Made by a program: the position numbers and the translations under genes. Positions 8,136 through 17,195 of a stretch of DNA of 64,000 nt are shown here, one piece after another. Positions within the stretch are counted from its first letter, which is position 1; each line of letters starts with the position of its first letter. Source of the stretch: JAMZMI01 sp963848175. GTDB taxonomy: Bacteria; Bacteroidota; Bacteroidia; Cytophagales; Cyclobacteriaceae. The stretch covers positions 434,001 to 498,000 of the forward strand of contig CAWKCO010000003.1 in NCBI GenBank assembly GCA_963848175.1. Direction: 5' to 3'. The notes beneath the pieces are model-generated. The model had not been told where the DNA came from. It did not search any database and saw only the letters and a list, made by a program, of their open reading frames with translations.

Positions 8136-9137
8136 TCATACAACTCAGCCCAAAGATTACTGCCGATCAAAAATCTCAGATAGTCAATGAAGTAGAAGCG
8201 TTGAAATACAGTACCAATGAGGTGATTACTCAAAAGGGAACTTATCTTATTGGTATTGGCAAAACCAAATTTGACATTCGTGCCATTGGTCATTTGCCGG
8301 GGATATTGGACATCCACATTGTATCGGATGATTTTAAGCTGGTTTCCAAAAAATGGAAAGTTGACGAAACGGTGATTGACCTAGGAGATGGGGTGAAAAT
8401 CGGTGGTGGTCATTTTGCGATGATGGCTGGGCCTTGTAGCATCGAGGGTGAGGAAAATATTTATAAAACCATTGAGCACCTCAAAGCCAATGGACTTCAG
8501 ATCATGCGTGGAGGTGTTTTTAAACCTCGCAGCTCGCCTTATGCTTTTCGTGGTATGGGTATAGATGGACTGAAGCTTGTGGTACAAAGCTGCAAAAGAG
8601 CATGGCATGAAGATCGTCACGGAAGTAATGCAGGTTTCTCAGATCGCAGAGATGCACGACTATGTGGATGTTTTTCAGGTGGGGGCGAGAAATTCTCAGA
8701 ACTTCAACTTGCTCGATGAGCTGGGCAAAGTGGATAAAGCAGTGATGTTGAAGCGTGGGATTTCTGGTACTATAGACGAGCTAATGTACAGCGCCGAATA
8801 TGTTTTTTCTGGAGGAAATGAAAAAATTCTTCTTTGTGAAAGAGGCATTCGTACCTACGAGCGTGCTTCGCGCAATACATTCGATATCAATGCCATCCCT
8901 ATTTTAAAAGAAAAAACGCATCTTCCAGTGATTGCAGACCCTTCACACGGGATTGGTATTAGAGATTTTGTGCCTCAGGTAGCCATGGCTGCCACGGTAG
9001 CAGGAGCAGACGGAGTGATTTTTGAAATTCATGAGAAGCCAGAGAAAGCATTCTCTGATGGTCAGCAAACACTAGATTTTGCAGATTCTGCCAAGCTTAT
9101 TGCAAAAATGCGGAAGCTTAGAGCGGCTTTGGATTGA
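8132..9137 (+). pseudogene. aroF: 3-deoxy-7-phosphoheptulonate (DAHP) synthase, type I-beta with ferredoxin-like N-domain (frame broken by one extra base)
   Basis: DAHP synthase joins PEP and erythrose 4-phosphate, the entry step of the shikimate pathway that supplies chorismate to TrpE. Residues 1-70 look like the regulatory ferredoxin-like domain of Thermotoga-type enzymes; then come MMAGPCSIEG and RGGVFKPRSSPYAFRG. After GLKL the frame is lost; the other frame resumes at WYKAAKEHGMKIVTEVM and continues through VGARNSQNF, LLKRGI-like, CERGIRTYE and ADPSHGIG. One surplus base near 8579 explains the break. There is no chorismate mutase domain. Placement at the end of the trp operon suggests co-control by the attenuator. 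Confidence 0.9.
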
Positions 9138-10206
9138 ACATTGTTTGATTCAGAGGGGTACAAAATGGCCATTTGATGACTTCATTGGATAGGTGCGAAT
9201 GAGCGCTTAATCAAGTAGGCTTTTATTGTGCGTACGTTACCGTCGATTCTTCTCTGTATTTCTTTTATTAAGCAAAAGCACGCTTTCAATGAAATTGGAT
9301 CGTGATTCCTTTCTAGCAGAGAGTAAAGGATTGAAATTCAATGTATTAACGTACGTTTGGTTGTGAAATCCACGTTTCAGCGTCCTTGCGAAGGATTAAA
9401 AACTTCATTTTATTCAGTTCATATTTCGCAAAGACGGATCAACGCTGATAAAGCGAACTTATCAATTGAACTCAGGTTATGACGTATTCAAATCATGTTT
9501 TGGGTTCTCTCGAGGTTTACACTTTATCACGCCTTTAAGCGCACCCAGTGTTTCTTTGACTTTTCAATAACAAGGAATCAGAATCATCAGCTTCTTCATT
9601 TAGGCTCCCACTTAGCCAGTATGTGTGGCTAATCTACATTTTTACAATCCAGTCAAACCAATCATCTGAATCTGGTATATGTCTCTCTACTGATTTAATA
9701 ATTTGATATGTATTCTTAAATCAATAGAAATTTTAGACATGAACCAACCTAAATTGAATTGCTTGTCACGTTCGCAGGAGAGGTTTTCTGAACCAAAGGA
9801 CTTGTAATCATTTAGAGAGATTACGATTCACTCATGGTGGGAACTTGACTCAAATGACATTGAATTTTTGTAATGACGGTTTTACACCTTCAAAAAGATG
9901 GGTTTTTTTGAGAAAATAATGATTCGTCTGCTTAGGGTCTCCTTTACATGATCAATCATTGGTGTGATTTGATGCTATTTTCTTAAGACTGTTTTGAGTG
10001 TTTTAAGAAAACGTACTGGTGGGAATTCAAGAGAAAAAAGTCAGAGTGATTTCTAGAGCGTGACAGACAGGGATAGCCTGTGGCTTTTTATAGCGTACAC
10101 TTGTCTGAATAATTGTCCGTTGAGAGGGCGTTTATTAGTGAGCTTTTTTTACAAAAAAAAAGCTAAAAATTGTGATTAAGATAAAAGGGATTAACTCCGA
10201 TAATTA
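9138..10206. other. 1.07-kb gene-free spacer between trp and sugar-catabolic operons
   Basis: No open frame of coding character was found on either strand, and no RNA gene was recognised. It contains inverted repeats: TTTTCTTAA at 9978-9986 with TTAAGAAAA at 10003-10011, and a 10-bp A/T-rich stem (10141-10150 with 10155-10164) about 45 bases before the dehydratase gene. Two similar words with the core CGTACGTT occur near 9230 and 9350. It may hold the promoter and control sites of the downstream operon or decayed sequence; nothing more can be supported. Confidence 0.6.
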
Positions 10207-11922
10207 ATGAGAAAATTGAGAAGTCACGATTGGTTTTTGCGAGAAGGGAAAATGGGGTTTATGTACCGCACTTGGTTGAAAAATCAGGGTATTCCCGATC
10301 ACGAATTTGACGGCAGACCAGTCATAGGCATTTGTAATACATGGTCGGAGCTGACTCCTTGCAATGCGCATTTTAGAGATTTGGCTGAGCATATCAAGCG
10401 AGGTGTTTATGAGGCTGGTGGGTTTCCCTTGGAATTTCCCATTATGTCTATGGGTGAGCCACTTATGAAGCCAACTGCCATGCTTTTTCGAAATTTGGCT
10501 GCCATGGATGCAGAAGAAACCATTCGTGCCAACCCTATCGATGGAGTGGTAATCATTGGTGGATGCGATAAAACAACTCCTTCAGCACTGATGGGTGCAG
10601 CCAGTGTGGACTTGCCAACGATCGTAGTGTCCGGCGGGCCGATGCTCAACGGGAAATTCCGAGGGCAAGACATTGGTTCAGGTACGGATATTTGGAGGTT
10701 CAGTGAAGAGGTGCGAGCAGGGGTGATGTCTACAGAGGAGTTTAGAGAGGCCGAAGGCTGCATGTCTCGAAGTGACGGACATTGCATGACCATGGGAACG
10801 GCATCATCAATGGCGGTTTTTGTGGAAGCTTTAGGTATGTCGCTTTCTACCAATGCGGCGATTCCCGCATCGGACTCTCGTAGAAAAGTGCTGTGCCACA
10901 TGACAGGCCAGCGCATCGTGCAGATGGTGAAAGACGATCAGAAAATTTCCGATATTATCACAAAAGAAACTCTCATCAATACAATAAAGGTAAATGCCGC
11001 CGTGGGTGGATCTACTAATGTGGTGTTGCACTTATTAGCACTGGCTGGAAGGCTTAATATCGACGTGACTTTAGAAGATTTTGACAAGCATGGTAGCCAA
11101 ATTCCTCTATTGGTGAACTTGAAGCCATCCGGCAAATACCTCATGGAGGATTTTTATTATGCAGGTGGTTTGCCAATCGTATTACAGGAATTGGATTCAC
11201 TGATGAATTTGGATGTGATGACCGTAACAGGGAAATCGCACAGAGAAAATATAAAGGGTGCTGTTTGCTACAATAGAGAAGTGATAGCTGAGGTAGCGAA
11301 ACCGCTGAAATCAAATGCAGGAATAGTAGTCTTAAAAGGAAATCTTGCTGAAAATGGAGCTGTGATTAAACCTTCGGCGGCTAAAGAGCCACGATTGATG
11401 CAGCATACAGGCAAGGCCATTGTTTTTGAAAATATCGAAGACCTGCATGCGCGAATAGATGATGACAATTTGAATGCAGATAGGGACAGCATCATCGTAT
11501 TGAAAAATGTAGGGCCAAAAGGCTACCCGGGTATGCCAGAAGTGGGCAATACACCACTTCCAAAGAAAATGTTGGAGCAAGGTGTGACCGACATGATTCG
11601 TATCTCGGATGGAAGAATGAGCGGCACGGCGTATGGCACGGTTATCCTGCATGTATCGCCAGAAGCGGCAATCGGAGGAACTTTGGCGATAGTAGAAACT
11701 GGGGATGAGATAAGGGTAGATGTGGAGAAAAGGCTACTTCAACTACTGGTTTCTGATGAAGAAATAGCACGGCGTAAAGCTATCTGGAGCAACAAAGAAA
11801 AAATTCAGAATAGAGGATATGTGAGCATTTATCAAAACTGTGTGAATCAAGCGCACCTGGGTGCCGATCTTGATTTTCTGGTAGGTGGCTCTGGTCCTAA
11901 AGTAAGTAGAGACGGATTTTAA
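10207..11922 (+). CDS. IlvD/Edd-family sugar-acid dehydratase
   Basis: Members use an Fe-S cluster and Mg to dehydrate a 2,3-dihydroxy acid, here most likely an aldonate, to a 2-keto-3-deoxy acid. The 571-aa length and the three cysteine motifs fit: CNTWSELTPCN (about residue 43), GGCDKTTPSA (about 118) and SDGHCMTMGTASSM (about 192). The last third has the swivelling-domain motif SDGRMSGTAYGT. It is closer to arabonate/xylonate/gluconate-type dehydratases than to IlvD, because the operon is sugar-catabolic with no branched-chain amino acid genes. It is the first gene of the operon, 22 bases before the isomerase-like gene. The exact substrate is unknown. Confidence 0.88.
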   Translation: MRKLRSHDWFLREGKMGFMYRTWLKNQGIPDHEFDGRPVIGICNTWSELTPCNAHFRDLAEHIKRGVYEAGGFPLEFPIMSMGEPLMKPTAMLFRNLAAMDAEETIRANPIDGVVIIGGCDKTTPSALMGAASVDLPTIVVSGGPMLNGKFRGQDIGSGTDIWRFSEEVRAGVMSTEEFREAEGCMSRSDGHCMTMGTASSMAVFVEALGMSLSTNAAIPASDSRRKVLCHMTGQRIVQMVKDDQKISDIITKETLINTIKVNAAVGGSTNVVLHLLALAGRLNIDVTLEDFDKHGSQIPLLVNLKPSGKYLMEDFYYAGGLPIVLQELDSLMNLDVMTVTGKSHRENIKGAVCYNREVIAEVAKPLKSNAGIVVLKGNLAENGAVIKPSAAKEPRLMQHTGKAIVFENIEDLHARIDDDNLNADRDSIIVLKNVGPKGYPGMPEVGNTPLPKKMLEQGVTDMIRISDGRMSGTAYGTVILHVSPEAAIGGTLAIVETGDEIRVDVEKRLLQLLVSDEEIARRKAIWSNKEKIQNRGYVSIYQNCVNQAHLGADLDFLVGGSGPKVSRDGF

Positions 11923-11944
11923 TATAAATAGAATAAACAAGAAT

Positions 11945-13012
11945 ATGACTCACCCCACATCCATCAAAGGCCCAGCAATATTTTTGGCGCAATTTCTTGG
12001 AGATACCCCACCATTCAATACCCTCGATGCAATCACGACATGGGTCGCTGACTTGGGGTATAAAGGTGTGCAAATTCCTGTTTGGGACGAGCGTGCCATT
12101 GATTTGGATCTGGCGGCTACTTCGCAAGTTTACTGTGACGAATACAAAGGGAAGTTGAAGGATAAGGGATTGGAAGTGGTGGAGTTGGCGGCTTATTTAC
12201 AAGGTCAGTGCATGGCCATGCACCCAGCTTATGAAAAACTGTTTCAGGCATTTTACCCAAAAGGATTGAATGATGAATCACGATTGAAATGGGCCCAGGG
12301 CGAACTGAAAAAGACCATTGATGCATCAAGCAGAATGGGCACGACCAATATTTCTTCTCTGTCGGGGAGTTTGGCTTGGCCTTATATATACCCTTGGCCG
12401 CAGCGATCTGATGGACTTATCGATGAAGCCTTTGATGAACTGAAAAATCGTTGGCTACCAGTGCTGGATTATGCAGCGGAACGCGGAGTGACAATTGGTT
12501 ACGAATTACATCCGGGCAGTGATATTTTTGATGGAGCGACGTATCAGCGTTTTTTGGAAATCACGAACGGTCATTCCAGCGCTTGCATTACTTATGATCC
12601 AAGTCATTTTTTGTTGCAACAGTCAGATTATTTGGGTTTTATAAAAGTCTTTGCTGATCGCATTACAGCATTTCATGTGAAGGATGCAGAGTTTAACCCT
12701 ACAGCTTACTCTGGTGTTTATGGTAGTTATGCCAACTGGAGTGATCGTGCAGGTCGATTTAGGTCTATAGGTGATGGGCAGGTCGATTTTAAAAAGATTT
12801 TTTCCTTGCTATCGGAAGCAGGCTATGATGGCTGGGCGATACTAGAGTGGGAGTGCTGCGTGAAGAGCCCCGAGCAAGGAGCGAAGGAAGCGGTTGAGAT
12901 TATAGAGTCTTTATTAATAGAAAAAACACAAAAAGCGTTTGATGATTTTGCGAAAAGCGAAACAACCAGACAGCTTAATAGAGAAATACTTGGGTTAAAA
13001 ACCAATGATTAA
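11945..13012 (+). CDS. Sugar phosphate isomerase/epimerase-type TIM-barrel protein
   Basis: The 355-aa protein belongs to the IolE/xylose-isomerase-like TIM-barrel superfamily. Likely metal ligands are seen in GYELHPGSDIFDG (Glu and His, about residue 180), DPSHF (about 220), FHVKDAEF (about 242) and ILEWECC near the end. Such proteins isomerise, epimerise or eliminate on keto-sugars. Its direct neighbour is a Gfo/Idh/MocA oxidoreductase; this pair is often found in pathways that oxidise a sugar at C3 and then rearrange or cleave the ketose. No signal peptide, so cytoplasmic. Substrate not deducible. Confidence 0.85.
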   Translation: MTHPTSIKGPAIFLAQFLGDTPPFNTLDAITTWVADLGYKGVQIPVWDERAIDLDLAATSQVYCDEYKGKLKDKGLEVVELAAYLQGQCMAMHPAYEKLFQAFYPKGLNDESRLKWAQGELKKTIDASSRMGTTNISSLSGSLAWPYIYPWPQRSDGLIDEAFDELKNRWLPVLDYAAERGVTIGYELHPGSDIFDGATYQRFLEITNGHSSACITYDPSHFLLQQSDYLGFIKVFADRITAFHVKDAEFNPTAYSGVYGSYANWSDRAGRFRSIGDGQVDFKKIFSLLSEAGYDGWAILEWECCVKSPEQGAKEAVEIIESLLIEKTQKAFDDFAKSETTRQLNREILGLKTND

Positions 13013-13026
13013 AAGCAGAGTGTGAA

Positions 13027-14166
13027 ATGACTGATAAAAAGGTAAATGTTGGCTTGATCGGTACGCAGTTTATGGGTAGAGCGCATAGCAATGCCTATAG
13101 ACAAGTAGCAAGCTATTTTGATTTAAAAGCTGAGCCTGTTCTCCATACTGCGTGTGGCAGAACGGAAGCCAATGTTGCTTCGTTGGCACATCAATTTGGT
13201 TGGAAAAATCAGTCTTTAGATTATCGTCAGGTCATCGCTAACTCTGATGTCGATTTAATTGATATCTGCACATCCAATGATCTGCATGAGCCTGTAGCTG
13301 TGGCAGCCGCCAAAGCGGGTAAACATATCATCTGCGAAAAGCCGATGGCTCGTAATACCAAAGAAGCATTGACCATGTACCATGCTGCAAAGGAGGCAGG
13401 CATTGTCGCGGCAATGATTTTCAATTATCGCTTTGTCCCAGCATTGGCTTTGCTAAAGGAAATGATAGCAAAAGGAGATCTTGGAGAAATACGACATTTC
13501 AATGCAGCCTATTTACAAGATTGGCTTGTTGACCCTGTGTTTCCAATGGTTTGGCGACATGATGCGAGCATCAGTGGCTCAGGAGCACATGGAGATATGA
13601 ATGCGCACATTGTGGATCTGGCACGTTTTCTCGTAGGAGAATTTGAGAAGGTCGTTGGAGATGAGTCTGTTTTCATCAAAGAAAGGCCAGTGAAAGACAG
13701 CAATGAAATGGGTACGGTAACAGCAGATGACGCTACTTCCTTTTTGGCCAGATTTAAAAATGGAGCAATGGGAAACTTCTGTGCCACACGTATGGCTAGT
13801 GGATGTAAAAATGCGCTAACTATTGAGGTTTTCGGAAGCAAAGGCGCAGCGGTTTTCAATTTGGAACGACTCAATGAATTGCAATATTATAGGAATACCC
13901 AACCACAAGGTCAGCAGGGGTTCACCACTATACTGGTGACAGAATCTGCACATCCCTATTTAAAATCGTGGTGGCCTCCGGGGCATATCATCGGGTGGGA
14001 GCATACTTTCACTCATTTATTTTCAGAATTATTTCAGGCCATTGCTGGCCAACCGTCCAACGTTCCAGATTTCTATGATGGTGTCAAATGCCAAATGGTT
14101 TTGGACGCAGTAGCGAAATCTTGCAAGGATGGAAGATGGATTACTATAGATCAATTTGATAGATAA
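13027..14166 (+). CDS. Gfo/Idh/MocA-family NAD(P)-dependent oxidoreductase
   Basis: The N-terminal Rossmann fold is clear: NVGLIGTQFMGRAHSNAY (about residues 6-23), then DLIDICTSNDLHEPV and the catalytic-lysine motif HIICEKPMA (about residues 98-106). The C-terminal half has GSGAHGDMNAHIVDLARFL, containing the conserved catalytic Asp and His of the family. At 379 aa it has normal length. It probably oxidises a sugar, sugar acid or glycoside. It sits 14 bases after the isomerase-like gene and 8 bases before the transketolase N-subunit, so it is part of one transcript. The family is very diverse and the substrate cannot be read from sequence. Confidence 0.87.
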   Translation: MTDKKVNVGLIGTQFMGRAHSNAYRQVASYFDLKAEPVLHTACGRTEANVASLAHQFGWKNQSLDYRQVIANSDVDLIDICTSNDLHEPVAVAAAKAGKHIICEKPMARNTKEALTMYHAAKEAGIVAAMIFNYRFVPALALLKEMIAKGDLGEIRHFNAAYLQDWLVDPVFPMVWRHDASISGSGAHGDMNAHIVDLARFLVGEFEKVVGDESVFIKERPVKDSNEMGTVTADDATSFLARFKNGAMGNFCATRMASGCKNALTIEVFGSKGAAVFNLERLNELQYYRNTQPQGQQGFTTILVTESAHPYLKSWWPPGHIIGWEHTFTHLFSELFQAIAGQPSNVPDFYDGVKCQMVLDAVAKSCKDGRWITIDQFDR

Positions 14167-14174
14167 AATATAAC

Positions 14175-15023
14175 ATGGAGACCAAACAAAAATCGAAACT
14201 CACAGAGGAAAAGATTTCTTTTCTCAAAGAGAAGTGCAATCACATTCGCCAGCAGATAATCACGATGGTATATGATGCGCAATCAGGACATATAGGAGGT
14301 AGTTTGGGGGCTACTGAGCTCCTCGTGGCACTTTACTACGAGCTGATGAACCACGATCCCAAAAATCCAGATTGGAAGGAGCGCGATCGTTTTGTGCTTT
14401 CCAAGGGGCACTGTACGCCTGTATTATATTCGGTGTTGGCGGATTGCGGTTACTTTCCGGAATCGGATTTGAAAACCTTTCGTACCCCGGGATCGCATCT
14501 GCAAGGACACCCATATCAGCCTAAAACTCCGGGAGTAGAAGCTACCACGGGTGCGTTGGGTATTGGATTTTCTACAGCTTTGGGCATGGCTACAGTTGCG
14601 AAAATGCGTAATCAATCCCATTATTATTACGTGATATGCGGTGATGGAGAAATACAAGAAGGGCAGATATGGGAAGGTGCCATGTATGCCAATAAATACA
14701 AGCTCAACAATGTAATAGGCTTTGTGGATAGAAACTATCTGCAAACAGATGGCAACTCTGAAGACATCATGCCGCTGAACCCACTTCGCGAAAAGTGGGA
14801 GGCTTTTGGATGGGAAGTTTTTGAAATAGACGGGCATGACCTGTCAGAAATTATCGTTACTGTGGAGGAAGCAAAAGCTTCAGATAAACCAGTAATGATC
14901 ATAGCCAATACCGTAAAAGGCAAAGGCGTTTCCTTTATGGAAAATGCAGTGGGATGGCACGGTGGCGTTCCTAATCAACAAAACGCCGAGGAGGCACTAA
15001 AAGAATTGCGCAATGGAATATAA
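14175..15023 (+). CDS. Transketolase, N-terminal (TPP-binding) subunit
   Basis: The 282-aa protein equals the first domain of transketolase: SGHIGGSLGATELLVALY (about residues 37-54), DRFVLSKGHCTPVLY, and the TPP/Mg motif GDGEIQEGQIWE (about residue 156) followed by GFVDRNYLQTDG. Transketolases move two-carbon units between ketoses and aldoses. Here the enzyme is split in two, with this gene overlapping the next by 11 bases. Split transketolases within sugar operons tend to be pathway-specific, for example in apiose or sulfoquinovose catabolism, instead of the housekeeping pentose-phosphate enzyme. Confidence 0.92.
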   Translation: METKQKSKLTEEKISFLKEKCNHIRQQIITMVYDAQSGHIGGSLGATELLVALYYELMNHDPKNPDWKERDRFVLSKGHCTPVLYSVLADCGYFPESDLKTFRTPGSHLQGHPYQPKTPGVEATTGALGIGFSTALGMATVAKMRNQSHYYYVICGDGEIQEGQIWEGAMYANKYKLNNVIGFVDRNYLQTDGNSEDIMPLNPLREKWEAFGWEVFEIDGHDLSEIIVTVEEAKASDKPVMIIANTVKGKGVSFMENAVGWHGGVPNQQNAEEALKELRNGI

Positions 15024-15945
15024 AGAAACACGTCAGGGCTATGTAGATGCCCTTATTGAGTTGGCTGAAGAATTGCCAGAAATGGTAGTGCTAGATGCAG
15101 ATGTAGGGAAAGCAACGCGCACGCTAGAGTTTGCAGCCAAATACCCAGATCGCTTTTTCAACTGCGGTGTACAAGAGCAAAACATGCTTACCGTCGCTGC
15201 GGGCATGTCTTTGGAAGGAAAAATTCCCTTCGCGTCGACTTTCGGCGTATTTGCTACTTGCCGTGCGGGAGATTCGCTTCGCAATGGCATAGCTTATCCC
15301 AAAGCCAATGTGAAGCTAGGAATTACCCACTGTGGACTCACAGTAGGTGGCGATGGTGCTTCACATCAGGCCAATGAAGATATTGCTATTACTCGCTCCT
15401 TTCCGAATATGACGGTGATCGTGCCTGGTGATTATGAGGAGGCCAAGCAGGCAACCAAAGCAGCCGCAAGGATGATCGGGCCTGTTTATTTGAGATTTGG
15501 AAGGGATAAATATCCTGTGATTCCTGAGTTGATTGGCGATTTTGTGATTGGAAAATCCAAGACGCTTAAGCAAGGAAATGATTTAGCTATTTTCACCACT
15601 GGAATTATGGTGAGTGAGGCATTGGAAGCGCATCAAAAGCTGGCGGATGAAGGTATTCAAGCACGTGTGGTACATTTTCATACTGTGAAGCCGTTGGAAT
15701 TGGAAGCCGTTTTGGCTGCTGCCAAAGAGACAAAAGGTATTATTACCATAGAGGAGCACTCTGTCATTGGAGGGCTGGGCGAAGCTGTGGCTGGTGTGGT
15801 GAGCGAAAATCATCCATGCCCCGTACATCGTGTAGGTATGCAAGACGTCTTTGGCGAGTCAGGAATGGCACCTGTGCTTCTAGATAAATTCGGCCTTCGG
15901 GCGAGAAATATCGTGGAAGCGGCACATAAAATATTGAAGAAGTAA
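15013..15945 (+). CDS. Transketolase, C-terminal subunit
   Basis: This 310-aa protein supplies the pyrimidine-binding and C-terminal domains. Recognisable parts are DADVGKATRT, the VQEQNMLTVAAGMSLEG motif with the catalytic Glu of TPP enzymes (about residue 55), GLTVGGDGASHQANEDIA and LRFGRDKYP. The C-terminal Rossmann-like domain has IITIEEHSVIGGLGEAV. It must pair with the preceding gene product to be active. The stop is followed by a 217-bp spacer with two palindromes before the dehydrogenase gene. Confidence 0.92.
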   Translation: MEYKETRQGYVDALIELAEELPEMVVLDADVGKATRTLEFAAKYPDRFFNCGVQEQNMLTVAAGMSLEGKIPFASTFGVFATCRAGDSLRNGIAYPKANVKLGITHCGLTVGGDGASHQANEDIAITRSFPNMTVIVPGDYEEAKQATKAAARMIGPVYLRFGRDKYPVIPELIGDFVIGKSKTLKQGNDLAIFTTGIMVSEALEAHQKLADEGIQARVVHFHTVKPLELEAVLAAAKETKGIITIEEHSVIGGLGEAVAGVVSENHPCPVHRVGMQDVFGESGMAPVLLDKFGLRARNIVEAAHKILKK

Positions 15946-15980
15946 GCGCTCGTAGGAGTATTTATAAGGAAAGGTATTCA

Positions 15981-16054
15981 GCACCGAAGGTGCGAAACAT
16001 CCATAGCAATGGGTTTCAACTGGAAATATGATTGCCACGGGTTTCAACCCGTGG
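15981..16054. repeat. Pair of REP-like palindromes in an operon spacer
   Basis: Two short inverted repeats lie in the only sizeable spacer of the catabolic operon: GCACCGAAGGTGC at 15981-15993 (5-bp stem) and a 9-bp stem with a tiny loop at 16035-16054 (arms CCACGGGTT and AACCCGTGG). A degenerate copy of the second (GGGTTTCAAC) is at 16011-16020. They resemble dispersed intergenic palindromes of Bacteroidota genomes and lack a T-run, so they are probably repeats or mRNA-stabilising hairpins and not terminators. Confidence 0.65.
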
Positions 16055-16162
16055 TAGGAGGAACAGTCGAACAGGTTTTGGCGATATTTTTGCTTTTCCG
16101 CAAAAAATCATGACAAAACCTTCGCGAATTTTTAATAAAAATATCTTAAAACCTATACACAA

Positions 16163-17191
16163 GTGAAGGCAGTAGTAAAATACGACAAAGGGTCAGGAAA
16201 TGTAGATTATCGTGAGATGCCCGATCCTGTATGTGAAGACCACAAAGTGGTGATGGAAATCGCTCATTGTGGTATCTGTGGTACGGATTTGCATGTTTAT
16301 CATGACACATTCCGAAATTTTCCACCGGTAATTCTGGGTCATGAGTTTAGCGGAAAAATCATTGAGATTGGCAAAAATGTCAAGGATGTAAAACTCGGTG
16401 ATACGTTCAGTGTACTTGGTGCTACAGCTGTGCAATGTGGTCATTGCGAATATTGCACCAGCGGCAAAATTATGTTTTGTAAAAACAGACGTGGTATGGG
16501 GCATGGTGTAAATGGGGCTTTCACCAAATATGCGACCATGCGACCAGATCAACTTTTTCGTGTGCCTGAAGGTGTAAGCATGGAGCATGCGGCTTTGGTT
16601 GAACCTTTGGCGGTGGCGGTGCATGTGGTGGAAGAGATTGCTGAATTCAAACTGGGAGATACGGTATTACTCTCTGGGCCTGGGCCCATCGGGTTGCTTT
16701 GCTTGAAAATGCTTGCAGCACATGGCGTGAAAACGATCGTGGCAGGTACATCTGACGATGAAATGCGACTGGAGATGGCACTGAAATATGGTGCGGCTAG
16801 AATTGTGAAAGTGGACAAAGAAAACCTGCAGCAAGCAATTTTAGAAGAAACAAATGGTCAGGGAATCTCGCTGGCAATAGAATGTGCTGGTGCTGAAGCT
16901 TCTGTTCGCAACTGTTTGGAGGCGTTGAATCCGCTTGGATGTTATGTGCAAGTTGGGCATTTTGGCAAAGACCTGAATGTGCCGTGGGATTTGGTGGCTT
17001 TCCGCCAGTTAAGAATATTCGGATCTGTGGGGTACACCAAAGCCACTTGGGCTCGCACGATGCGCGTGCTAGAGCAGGGCATAGTGGATATGGGGGATGT
17101 GATTACACACCGCTTACCTTTGTCAGATTGGAAACAAGGATTTGATTTGATGTGGGATAAAAAAGCAGTGAAAATACTATTAAACCCATAA
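16163..17191 (+). CDS. Zinc-dependent medium-chain dehydrogenase (sorbitol/threonine dehydrogenase-like)
   Basis: The 342-aa protein has the MDR layout: catalytic-zinc site CGICGTDLH (about residues 37-45) with GHEFSG (about 59), structural-zinc cysteines in CGHCEYCTSGKIMFC (about 93-107), and the nucleotide-binding stretch VLLSGPGPIGLL (about 168). Family members oxidise secondary alcohols of polyols, sugars or amino acids. In this operon it could oxidise the aldose or a pathway alcohol. The start codon is GTG. The next gene begins four bases after its stop, so the two are co-translated or nearly so. Confidence 0.9.
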   Translation: MKAVVKYDKGSGNVDYREMPDPVCEDHKVVMEIAHCGICGTDLHVYHDTFRNFPPVILGHEFSGKIIEIGKNVKDVKLGDTFSVLGATAVQCGHCEYCTSGKIMFCKNRRGMGHGVNGAFTKYATMRPDQLFRVPEGVSMEHAALVEPLAVAVHVVEEIAEFKLGDTVLLSGPGPIGLLCLKMLAAHGVKTIVAGTSDDEMRLEMALKYGAARIVKVDKENLQQAILEETNGQGISLAIECAGAEASVRNCLEALNPLGCYVQVGHFGKDLNVPWDLVAFRQLRIFGSVGYTKATWARTMRVLEQGIVDMGDVITHRLPLSDWKQGFDLMWDKKAVKILLNP

Positions 17192-17195
17192 TCCT

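Noticed and set aside
10141..10164. Terminator before the dehydratase gene
   Set aside because: The stem is only A/T-rich with no following T-run in either direction; left as a hairpin of unknown role.
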